Program-made: the position numbers and the translations under genes
Assembly (NCBI RefSeq): GCF_022780145.1
Contig: NZ_JALEXO010000052.1
Span: 1 to 7,521 of the forward strand
Length of the DNA: 7,521 nucleotides
From: Intestinibacter sp.
Lineage (GTDB): Bacteria; Bacillota; Clostridia; Peptostreptococcales; Peptostreptococcaceae
Direction: 5' to 3'
Shown here: piece by piece, positions 1 through 5,618 of the stretch
Position numbering within the stretch: the stretch's first letter is position 1
Layout of the letters: each line of letters starts with the position of its first letter
The notes under the pieces: model-generated
What the model saw: only the letters and a program-made list of their open reading frames with translations
Database searches by the model: none
Told to the model about the DNA's origin: nothing

Positions 1-553
1 TTTAAGTATAATTATTTATTTAAAAGATTTTAAATTAAAAAAACAATTTATGCTAGTAGTAAATGCACTAATGAGTACTCCACCAGTAGTAATGGGTCTT
101 GTAGTATTTCTTATGTTGTCCAAAAAAGGACCATTAGGTAGTTTTGAACTGTTATTTACTTGTCCAGCGATGATAATAGCACAAGTTCTTCTTTTAATAC
201 CGATGTCAATTAGTTTAATTGTCGATGCTTTAAATAAATGCGGTGAGGATATACTAATTACATGTAAAATATTACAAGTAGAAAAGATACAACAAAAATG
301 GATATTTTTTAAAGAAATAAAACCTTATCTAGCGACTATATTAATAACTGTTTTTGGAAGAGGAATTTCAGAAGTAGGTGCAGTAATGCTAGTCGGTGGA
401 AATATAAGAGGAAAAACTAGAGTTATGACTACTTATATTTCTCAATCTACATCAATGGGTAATTTCGGAAATTCTCTTATAATAGCAGCAATATTACTTA
501 CTATTTCATTTGCATCAACTTTTATTATTAGAAGATTGCAAAGAGATATATAG
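1..553 (+). CDS. tupB: Tungstate ABC transporter permease TupB (5' partial)
   Basis: This is the integral membrane subunit of a tungstate ABC importer in the cytoplasmic membrane. It forms the channel and contacts the ATPase encoded directly downstream. The reading frame is open from base 2 to the window edge. The residues encoded before the Met at base 50 (ending in ...KDFKLKKQF) fit the family, so that ATG is an internal Met and the true start lies upstream. About 183 residues are visible, and TupB proteins are usually around 225-230, so roughly 40 residues are missing. Visible features are a PPVVMGL membrane segment followed by a KKGPLG loop, then PAMIIAQVLLL, then the cytoplasmic coupling loop, then VFGRGISEVGAVMLVGGNIRG, and a last helix near the C-terminus. 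The PPVV(M/V)GL and AMIIAQV stretches are typical of TupB rather than ModB by recollection. A molybdate or generic permease remains a less likely alternative. The stop codon lies 26 bp before tupC. Confidence 0.87.
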   Translation, partial: LSIIIYLKDFKLKKQFMLVVNALMSTPPVVMGLVVFLMLSKKGPLGSFELLFTCPAMIIAQVLLLIPMSISLIVDALNKCGEDILITCKILQVEKIQQKWIFFKEIKPYLATILITVFGRGISEVGAVMLVGGNIRGKTRVMTTYISQSTSMGNFGNSLIIAAILLTISFASTFIIRRLQRDI

Positions 554-579
554 ATAGCGGTAGATAGAGGAGGAAATAA

Positions 580-1257
580 ATGATATATCTTAAAAATATA
601 AAAAAGAATATAAAATATCAAAATCCATTAGAAGTAGATGAATTGACTTTTGAAAAAGGCAAAATATATTCTGTTTTGGGTCATAATGGAAGTGGAAAAA
701 GTACTTTATTTAAAATTTTATATAATATCGTTGATTTTGATGAAGGAAGTATAGATATAGAAGGTAAAGGATTTAGTCAAGAAGTTGTATATCAATATAT
801 GAGTTATAATCCTCAAAAATCATATTTTTTAACAGGAACATTAAGAGACAATTTTGATTATTTATATAAATACAGTAAAAATAGCGATTTATTAGGAAAG
901 ACAGAATTAGAATTATTAATAAAAGAATTTAATTTAGAGCATAGATTAGATACAAATATAAAAAAATTATCAGGTGGAGAACAAGCGAAAGCACAATTCA
1001 TTAGGACTCTACTTATGAATAAGGAATATATTCTTTTAGATGAACCTATGGCGAGTATGGATTTTAAAACTATAGAGCTAGTAGAAGAAAAATTAAGAGA
1101 ATTAAAAAGTATGAATCGATCAGTAATATTAATTACTCACGATTTTGTACAGGGAAATAGAGTTAGCGACGAAATAGTTTTTATGGAAAATTTAAAACTA
1201 ATAGGAAAATATAAAAAGGATGAATTTTTCAAAAATAAGCTATTTTTATCTATGTAG
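580..1257 (+). CDS. tupC: Tungstate ABC transporter ATP-binding protein TupC
   Basis: This is the cytoplasmic ATPase that powers the permease encoded just upstream. At 225 residues it is a single ABC domain without a long C-terminal regulatory (TOBE/mop) domain, which fits TupC and argues against ModC or WtpC. The nucleotide-binding motifs are complete: Walker A GHNGSGKST at residues 34-42, Q-loop glutamine near 79, signature LSGGEQ at 130-135, Walker B ILLDEP at 151-156 with catalytic Glu155, and H-loop His187 in LITHD. The start is set by an AGGAGG at 568-573, six bases before the ATG. The 26-bp gap to tupB indicates co-transcription. The tungstate assignment rests on the neighbours: the ABC domain alone does not fix the substrate. 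Confidence 0.9.
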   Translation: MIYLKNIKKNIKYQNPLEVDELTFEKGKIYSVLGHNGSGKSTLFKILYNIVDFDEGSIDIEGKGFSQEVVYQYMSYNPQKSYFLTGTLRDNFDYLYKYSKNSDLLGKTELELLIKEFNLEHRLDTNIKKLSGGEQAKAQFIRTLLMNKEYILLDEPMASMDFKTIELVEEKLRELKSMNRSVILITHDFVQGNRVSDEIVFMENLKLIGKYKKDEFFKNKLFLSM

Positions 1258-1292
1258 ATGATAATAAAGCTTTAAAACTATTTTAATTAGAC

Positions 1293-1373
1293 TTTAAAAT
1301 TTCTATCTTTATTTAAAATATTATATAAATGAGATAATTTTATATTAAAAGGCTATAAGATAGAAATTTTAAA
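1293..1373. repeat. Perfect 17-bp inverted repeat between tupC and tupA1
   Basis: The left arm TTTAAAATTTCTATCTT (1293-1309) and the right arm AAGATAGAAATTTTAAA (1357-1373) are exact reverse complements, separated by 47 bp. In RNA this makes a 17-pair, AU-rich stem. A run of six T (1380-1385) begins about seven bases after the stem, and the ribosome-binding site of tupA1 comes soon after. It may be a weak attenuator, an mRNA end-stabilising or processing hairpin that lets the binding proteins be made in excess over TupBC, or a regulator-binding region. The repeat itself is seen directly. The function is inferred. Confidence 0.6.
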
Positions 1374-1408
1374 TATATATTTTTTATATTAATAAAGGGG
1401 GACTAGAA

Positions 1409-2287
1409 ATGGTCAAAAAATTTTTAACAGTTATGCTAGCAGCAGTGCTAAGTATAAGCATGGTGGCATGCTCATCTAATCAAACATCACAAAGTTCAAG
1501 TGCTTCAGCAAGTGAAGAACAAAAGGAAAACAAGGCGGTTGAAGAAATAACTTTAGTTACAACAACAAGCTTAGACGACACAGGATTTTTAGCAGAAACA
1601 TTAAAAGGTTTTGAAGAAGCTAATAATGTAAAAGTTAATGTAGTAGCTAAAGGAACAGGTGAAGCTTTAGAATTAGGAAAATCAGGAGATGCTGATATAC
1701 TATTCGTACATGCTAAAGCTAAAGAAGAAGACTTCATAAAAGGTGGATATGGAGTAGACAGAAATGAAATAATGTACAATTATTTCGTAATAGTAGGACC
1801 AAAAGGTGGAGAACATAATGCAGAAATGAAAGATATGAGTGCTCCAGATGTATTCAAAGATATAGCTGATAATGATTTAACTTTCGTTTCTAGAGGCGAT
1901 GAATCAGGAACTCATACTAAAGAATTAAGCATATGGAAAGAAGCTGGAATAGAAACACCTGATTTCTCTAATTACAATGAAGCAGGAAAAGGTATGGGAG
2001 CTACATTACAAATGGCTAGCGAAATGGGAGCTTATTGTTTAACTGATATAGGTACATTTTTAGCAAGCAAAGATAAATTAGACTTAGAAATAGTTAAACA
2101 AGCTGATGAAAGCTTAAAAAATGTTTATTCTATAGTTAGAATAGCTAACTTAGATCCAGAAATGGAAGAAATGACAAATAAACTTTTAGAATATTATCAA
2201 TCAGATGAAGTTCAAAAAGAAATAGCTGAATACGGCGAAAAAGAATATGGAGAACCTTTATTCTATACATTTGATGAAAGTAAATAA
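1409..2287 (+). CDS. tupA: Tungstate-binding lipoprotein TupA, copy 1
   Basis: This is a solute-binding protein of the TupA type (PBP-like family). It would be anchored to the outer face of the membrane and deliver tungstate to TupBC. Residues 1-20 form a signal peptide (MVKKF, then a hydrophobic core) ending in a lipobox MVAC with Cys21 as the lipidation site. A Ser/Glu/Lys-rich tether runs to about residue 45. The mature domain starts with EITLVTTTS. The TTTS at 51-54 and SRGDESGTH at 161-169 (containing Arg162) correspond to the oxyanion-binding elements known for TupA. GDADILFVHA (93-102) and FSNYNEAGKG are further family hallmarks. The start follows an AAAGGGGG site (1394-1401) by seven bases. 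The length of 292 fits the family. Unusually, the binding protein follows the permease and ATPase genes rather than preceding them, and it is duplicated immediately downstream. Confidence 0.9.
   Translation: MVKKFLTVMLAAVLSISMVACSSNQTSQSSSASASEEQKENKAVEEITLVTTTSLDDTGFLAETLKGFEEANNVKVNVVAKGTGEALELGKSGDADILFVHAKAKEEDFIKGGYGVDRNEIMYNYFVIVGPKGGEHNAEMKDMSAPDVFKDIADNDLTFVSRGDESGTHTKELSIWKEAGIETPDFSNYNEAGKGMGATLQMASEMGAYCLTDIGTFLASKDKLDLEIVKQADESLKNVYSIVRIANLDPEMEEMTNKLLEYYQSDEVQKEIAEYGEKEYGEPLFYTFDESK
1931..1993 (+). repeat. Near-identical DNA block shared by the two tupA copies (first copy)
   Basis: The 63 bases here match 2870-2932 in the second binding-protein gene with only two differences that I can count. 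They encode IWKEAGIETPDFSNYNE followed by a Gly/Lys-rich turn. Identity is much higher than in the rest of the pair, including at synonymous positions. This points to recent tandem duplication, or to gene conversion keeping this stretch alike. Confidence 0.7.
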
Positions 2288-2350
2288 TTGTGTATTAAAA
2301 AATTTTATTGTTTGAAAAATGTTTAATTAGTTTATAAGAGGAGTAATTAT

Positions 2351-3220
2351 ATGAAGAATGTAAAAAAAATTATGGGGTTAGCTTTAACACTAGTTTTAGG
2401 TTTAACAGCAGTGGGATGTTCATCAACTAGTTCTAGTAGCAGTAGCAGTGCAAGTTCTGAAGGTAAAGATTCTGGAGTAAAAGAAATAACAATGGCTTCA
2501 ACATACAGCTTAGATGAAACTGGATTTCTTGCTGATACTTTAAAAACTTTTGAAGAAGAAAATGGAGTAAAAGTTAATGTTGTAGCAAGAGGAACAGGTG
2601 AAGCTATTGAGTTAGGAAAAACAGGAGATGCTGATATACTATTCGTTCATGCTAAATCTAAAGAAGAAGAATTTATAAAAGAAGGATATGGAGTAGATAG
2701 AACTGAAATAATGTATAACTATTTTGTTGTACTTGGACCAAAAGGTGGAGAACACAATGAAAAAATATCTAAATTAAATGTAGTAGATGCATTTAAATAT
2801 ATAGCTGATAATAATTTAGTGTTCTTATCTAGAGGGGATCAATCAGGAACTCACGTTAAAGAATTAAGTATATGGAAAGAAGCTGGAATAGAAACACCTG
2901 ATTTTTCTAATTACAATGAATCAGGAAAAGGTCAAGCTGAAACTGTAAAAATGGCAAGTGAAATGGGTGGATACGTTATAACAGATAAAGCTACTTATTT
3001 ATCTAATAAAGATAATTTAGATTTAGAAATCGTTATAGGCGAAGACGAAACTTTAAAAAATGTATATAGTGTAGTAAGAATAAAAGATATAGATGATGAA
3101 ACAAAAGCTATAACAGATAAATTAGTTGAATTCTATTCAAGTGATGAAATGAAAGACACAATAAGAGAATACGGAAAAGATAAATATGGTGAACCTTTAT
3201 ATTTTGTTATAGGTGAATAA
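2351..3220 (+). CDS. tupA: TupA-like tungstate-binding lipoprotein, copy 2 (altered ligand motif)
   Basis: This is a second TupA-family binding lipoprotein of 289 residues, roughly two-thirds identical by eye to the copy upstream. A signal peptide leads to the lipobox AVGC with Cys23 as lipidation site. It is followed by an almost pure serine tether that includes seven consecutive Ser (27-33). The mature domain begins near residue 44. The anion-binding SRGDQSGTH is kept (160-168), as is GDADILFVHA. The first ligand motif, TTTS in copy 1, is STYS here (50-53), placing a bulky tyrosine in the pocket motif. The start is fixed by AGAGGAG (2337-2343), seven bases before the ATG. The 63-bp gap to copy 1 has no terminator that I can see, so the pair is probably co-transcribed. 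It may share TupBC while differing in affinity or in preferred oxyanion. That division of labour is inference. Confidence 0.87.
   Translation: MKNVKKIMGLALTLVLGLTAVGCSSTSSSSSSSASSEGKDSGVKEITMASTYSLDETGFLADTLKTFEEENGVKVNVVARGTGEAIELGKTGDADILFVHAKSKEEEFIKEGYGVDRTEIMYNYFVVLGPKGGEHNEKISKLNVVDAFKYIADNNLVFLSRGDQSGTHVKELSIWKEAGIETPDFSNYNESGKGQAETVKMASEMGGYVITDKATYLSNKDNLDLEIVIGEDETLKNVYSVVRIKDIDDETKAITDKLVEFYSSDEMKDTIREYGKDKYGEPLYFVIGE
2870..2932 (+). repeat. Near-identical DNA block shared by the two tupA copies (second copy)
   Basis: This is the partner of the block at 1931-1993. It is 63 bp with two differences by direct comparison (C/T in a Phe codon, and G/T changing Ala to Ser). Confidence 0.7.
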
Positions 3221-3254
3221 GTTTAAAGAATAATACATATTTTGAAATTGTTTT

Positions 3255-3281
3255 ATAGAGCGGTGGTTTTCATCGCTCTAT
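3255..3281 (+). promoter_or_regulatory. Stem-loop A downstream of tupA2 (11-bp stem)
   Basis: ATAGAGCGGTG (3255-3265) pairs with CATCGCTCTAT (3271-3281) around a five-base loop. All pairs are Watson-Crick except one G-U. It lies 34 bp after the tupA2 stop and could end the tup transcript. However, no T-tract follows on either strand, so it is not a standard intrinsic terminator. Its 3' arm is also the 5' arm of the larger hairpin at 3273-3342, so the two structures cannot form together. Confidence 0.55.
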
Positions 3282-3342
3282 TGATTAGATAATACATTAT
3301 TAAATTAATAAGAAATAATATATTATCTAATTGATAGAGCGG
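3273..3342 (+). promoter_or_regulatory. Long stem-loop B, mutually exclusive with stem-loop A
   Basis: Bases 3274-3294 pair with 3321-3341 over 21 positions, all Watson-Crick except two adjacent G-U pairs. After one C-A mismatch, six further pairs form (3296-3301 with 3314-3319), leaving a 12-base loop. An outer G-U pair joins 3273 and 3342. The 9-base ATAGAGCGG occurs at both 3255-3263 and 3334-3342, so the central CGCTCTAT (3274-3281) can pair with either copy. This is the logic of an attenuator or riboswitch expression platform, or alternatively of repeated operator half-sites. No T-run follows. The pairing is seen directly; the function is unknown. Confidence 0.55.
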
Positions 3343-3359
3343 AAAAATAGGATTCAAAT
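3331..3359 (+). promoter_or_regulatory. Weak candidate promoter for the radical SAM operon
   Basis: TTGATA (3331-3336) resembles a -35 element. TCAAAT (3354-3359), after a 17-bp spacer, matches the -10 consensus at four of six positions. Transcription would start near 3366, which puts the 20-bp palindrome at 3369-3388 just downstream of the start, a usual place for a repressor site. In a genome this AT-rich such matches arise often by chance. Confidence 0.25.
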
Positions 3360-3368
3360 ATAAATAAG

Positions 3369-3388
3369 TTAACATAATGTTATGTTAA
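3369..3388. promoter_or_regulatory. 20-bp palindrome next to the radical SAM ribosome-binding site
   Basis: TTAACATAA (3369-3377) and TTATGTTAA (3380-3388) are perfect inverted arms around TG. A nested palindrome, TAACAT-A-ATGTTA, occupies 3370-3382. The element ends three bases before the AGGAGG (3392-3397) that serves the ATG at 3404. It looks like an operator for a dimeric regulator. The TTAACA/TGTTAA half-sites recall those bound by some Crp/Fnr-family proteins, but with non-standard spacing. In RNA it could also form a small hairpin against the ribosome-binding site. No regulator can be named. Confidence 0.45.
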
Positions 3389-3403
3389 ACAAGGAGGATT
3401 TGC

Positions 3404-4537
3404 ATGATAAATGAATTAAAAAAATTGTATATTGAGCCTACTTCTAAATGCAATTTAAATTGTAAAATGTGCTTTAGAAATACATGGATAGATGAAAAGC
3501 TTTCAGATATGAATCTAGATATTTATAAAAAGGCAATTAATACTATGCCAGATACTGTAGAGACTGTGTTTTTTAGTGGTATGGGAGAACCTCTTCATCA
3601 TCCTGATATAATAGAAATGATAAAAATAGCATCGAATAAAGTTGAGAAAGTGGAACTGCTTACTAATGGAACTTTACTTACTGAAGAGATGTCTAAGGCT
3701 TTAATAGATGCTGGACTCACTATGCTTTGGATTTCTATAGATTCTTTAGAAGAAGAGGATTATGAAAAAATAAGAGTAAATAGTAAGTTAAAAAAAGTCA
3801 TAAATAATATCAAATCTTTTAATAGAGTTAGGGAATACAATCCAGAAACCAAACATTCAAAAAATAATGTAAAATTAGGTCTAGCTTTCGTAGCGATGAA
3901 AAGTAATATCGATCAATTAGAAAAAATGCCTTTGTTCTGTGCTATTAACGGTGTAAATAAAGTTAACGTTTCCAATTTATTACCATCAGATGAGGCTTCT
4001 ACAAATGATATTTTATATTCTAGATCACTTGGAGTTGATACTAGTTCAGAATCTATGTTTAGCATCCTTCCAGAGATAAATATTCCTATTATGGATTGGA
4101 ATATGAATTCTGTAGAGAAAACATTAATCAAGCTTTTAACATCTCAAGTTTCTAGCTTAAGTGTTAGTAATAATAAAATATCTAGAAAAGCACATGCGTG
4201 TAAATTTATAGATGAAGGTTGTACATTTGTTAAAAATGACGGTAATATATCGCCATGTATGCCATTATTACATAGCAGTGAAACTTATTTATTTACTGAA
4301 AAGAGAAAGGTATACCATCATTCTTTTGGAAATTTAAATGATTCGTCATTAGAGGATATTTGGAATTCAAAAGAATATACAGATTTTAGAAAAAGAGTCG
4401 ATGAATTTAGTTTTTCTCCATGTGTAGTATGTGGAGGATGTGAAAACTGGAAAGAAAATATAGAGGATTGCTTCGGAAATCCAAAGCCTACATGTGGAGC
4501 ATGTCTTTGGTCTGAAGGAATTATATCTTGTCCATAG
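3404..4537 (+). CDS. Radical SAM/SPASM protein, probable tungsten-oxidoreductase maturase
   Basis: This is a 377-residue radical SAM enzyme with a cysteine-rich C-terminal SPASM-like extension. The SAM-binding [4Fe-4S] motif CxxxCxxC is at Cys16, Cys20 and Cys23, in TSKCNLNCKMC. GMGEP, the SAM amino-group motif, follows near residues 59-63. The C-terminal part begins with Cys266, Cys273 and Cys285. Cys266-x13-Gly280-x4-Cys285 fits the usual SPASM opening. Then come Cys340, 343, 346, 356, 364, 367 and 376, enough for auxiliary clusters. By family knowledge, radical SAM/SPASM proteins sit beside tungsten oxidoreductases and are presumed to mature them. The AOR-like gene 41 bp downstream and the upstream tungstate importer support that role here. 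The reaction is not known. AGGAGG lies six bases before the ATG. A peptide-modifying role is possible, but I see no precursor peptide gene nearby. Confidence 0.8.
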   Translation: MINELKKLYIEPTSKCNLNCKMCFRNTWIDEKLSDMNLDIYKKAINTMPDTVETVFFSGMGEPLHHPDIIEMIKIASNKVEKVELLTNGTLLTEEMSKALIDAGLTMLWISIDSLEEEDYEKIRVNSKLKKVINNIKSFNRVREYNPETKHSKNNVKLGLAFVAMKSNIDQLEKMPLFCAINGVNKVNVSNLLPSDEASTNDILYSRSLGVDTSSESMFSILPEINIPIMDWNMNSVEKTLIKLLTSQVSSLSVSNNKISRKAHACKFIDEGCTFVKNDGNISPCMPLLHSSETYLFTEKRKVYHHSFGNLNDSSLEDIWNSKEYTDFRKRVDEFSFSPCVVCGGCENWKENIEDCFGNPKPTCGACLWSEGIISCP

Positions 4538-4566
4538 AATTTGGACAGATTAATATTTTATATAAA

Positions 4567-4572
4567 GGGTGA
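4567..4572 (+). promoter_or_regulatory. Ribosome-binding site deciding the TTG start of the AOR-like gene
   Basis: GGGTGA sits six bases before TTG at 4579. No in-frame ATG or GTG lies close by in a suitable place. The residues after the TTG (KKVAVVDLTT) align with the N-terminal strand of AOR proteins, which supports the TTG start and may mean modest translation. Confidence 0.65.
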
Positions 4573-4578
4573 TAAATA

Positions 4579-5547
4579 TTGAAAAAAGTTGCTGTTGTTG
4601 ATTTAACTACTAATCAAGTATCGATTAAAAATATAGAAGATAACCAAAAATTAATAGCTGAAAATGACGATTTAATTTTTGAAGCACCGAGTTTATGTGG
4701 ATATGGTGTTTTAGGATTGAATAGATTAAATATTTATTCTAAAAATAGTAATTCAAAGGCAGGTGGTTATTTTGCACATTATTTAAAATGTAATGGTTAT
4801 GACTATCTATTTATTAAAGGTAGATCAGAAAAATCTGTGTATGTTTATATAGATAATGAGAATATTTTTATAAAAGATGCTGAAGAGATATATTTTTATG
4901 ATAAAGAAAGAACAGAAAATAAAATAAAAAAAGATTTAAATAATGAAGATATTGAAATAGCTCAAATAGGAATTGCAGCGTGTCATGGAGTAGAGTTTTC
5001 TAGAATAATTCTTGGAAATAAATCTTGTGGAAAAGATGGGCTTGGCAAATTAATGGGAGAGAAAAAATTAAAGGCAATTGTTTTGAATAAAGAAAAATTT
5101 TTGCAACCAAAATCTGAAGAAAAACTTTATAATATAAATAAAAAAATAGCTGATAAATTGGGAAATGAAGATATTGAAGCATATTATAATGAGGAAAATA
5201 ATTGTTTTGGGTGTATTGTAAATTGTGGAAGTACATCTATAAAGAAAATAATGAAAAAAGGATTTTCATTAGAAGAAGCCCAAAGTTTAGATTCTATCTC
5301 AAATCATTATGGAATGGATAGCTGTATGTTTGCTAGTATAGCTGATAAAGAAGAAGATTTTCAAAAATTAGCAGAAGATATAGTTTTTAATAATAAAAGC
5401 TATGAACTAAAGCCTAGTAAAAAAAGTAAAATACACGATGAAAGCGATGAATTTGAAGAATTAGGCTTTTGTAGATTTTTAATTAAAAAAAATATATTAG
5501 ATCAAGAAGATATAAAAATGTTAAAGAAAAGTATTTTAGGTGAATAA
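4579..5547 (+). CDS. Compact aldehyde ferredoxin oxidoreductase-like protein
   Basis: This is a member of the AOR (tungsten bis-pterin oxidoreductase) family, but only 322 residues long against about 600-620 for usual members. Residues 1-170 match the N-terminal pterin domain, including AGGYF (61-65), YDYLFIKGRSEKSVYVYI and GKDGLGKLMGEKKLKAI (151-167). The Fe-S cluster cysteines are all present: Cys209, Cys212 and Cys216 (CxxCxxxC), with Cys298 as the distant fourth. The two pterin loops survive in altered form: NHYGMD (242-247) for the usual DxxGLD, and EELGFC (293-298) for DxxGLC. About 100 residues between the loops and about 110 after the second are missing relative to Pyrococcus AOR as I recall it. 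A stretch near residues 20-30 is also shortened. The lost parts include the histidine-bearing catalytic region. The frame is intact, with trimming at several places, so simple truncation is unlikely. It may be a minimal tungstopterin protein, a carrier or a non-catalytic paralog. Its partner is probably the radical SAM protein upstream. Confidence 0.75.
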   Translation: MKKVAVVDLTTNQVSIKNIEDNQKLIAENDDLIFEAPSLCGYGVLGLNRLNIYSKNSNSKAGGYFAHYLKCNGYDYLFIKGRSEKSVYVYIDNENIFIKDAEEIYFYDKERTENKIKKDLNNEDIEIAQIGIAACHGVEFSRIILGNKSCGKDGLGKLMGEKKLKAIVLNKEKFLQPKSEEKLYNINKKIADKLGNEDIEAYYNEENNCFGCIVNCGSTSIKKIMKKGFSLEEAQSLDSISNHYGMDSCMFASIADKEEDFQKLAEDIVFNNKSYELKPSKKSKIHDESDEFEELGFCRFLIKKNILDQEDIKMLKKSILGE

Positions 5548-5618
5548 TTATATAGTAAATAAAATTTGTATAATTTATATAGATTTTAAAATATGTAAAT
5601 TTAGAAGGGGGTTTTAAT

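Noticed and set aside
50..52. ATG as the start of the permease gene
   Set aside because: The frame is open to the window edge, the upstream residues fit TupB, and there is no ribosome-binding site before this ATG.
1480..1779. Minus-strand reading frames opposite tupA1 and elsewhere
   Set aside because: They are antisense shadows of well-supported genes, with no ribosome-binding site or recognisable protein features.
3255..3281. Intrinsic terminator after tupA2
   Set aside because: The stem is good but no T-tract follows it on either strand, so it is kept as a stem-loop of unknown role.
3263..3292. Short GTG frame (VVFIALLIR) as a leader or RiPP precursor peptide
   Set aside because: It is nine codons, has no ribosome-binding site and lies inside the stem-loop arms. 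It is not supported as a substrate for the radical SAM protein.
3221..3403. Moco/Tuco riboswitch before the radical SAM gene
   Set aside because: The conserved GC-rich core of that motif is not recognisable. Only the switching stem-loops are, and they are reported as unassigned.
3382..3414. Ten-codon upstream reading frame (MLNKEDLHDK) overlapping the radical SAM start
   Set aside because: It has no ribosome-binding site of its own, and its codons simply read through the AGGAGG. Likely chance.
5569..5574. TATAAT as a promoter for the first moeA
   Set aside because: No acceptable -35 element lies at 16-18 bp upstream. A lone TATAAT is expected by chance in such AT-rich DNA.
5548..5618. Remnant of a longer AOR gene after the compact stop
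   Set aside because: The 71 bp before moeA encode nothing AOR-like in any + frame, so a frameshift does not explain the short protein.
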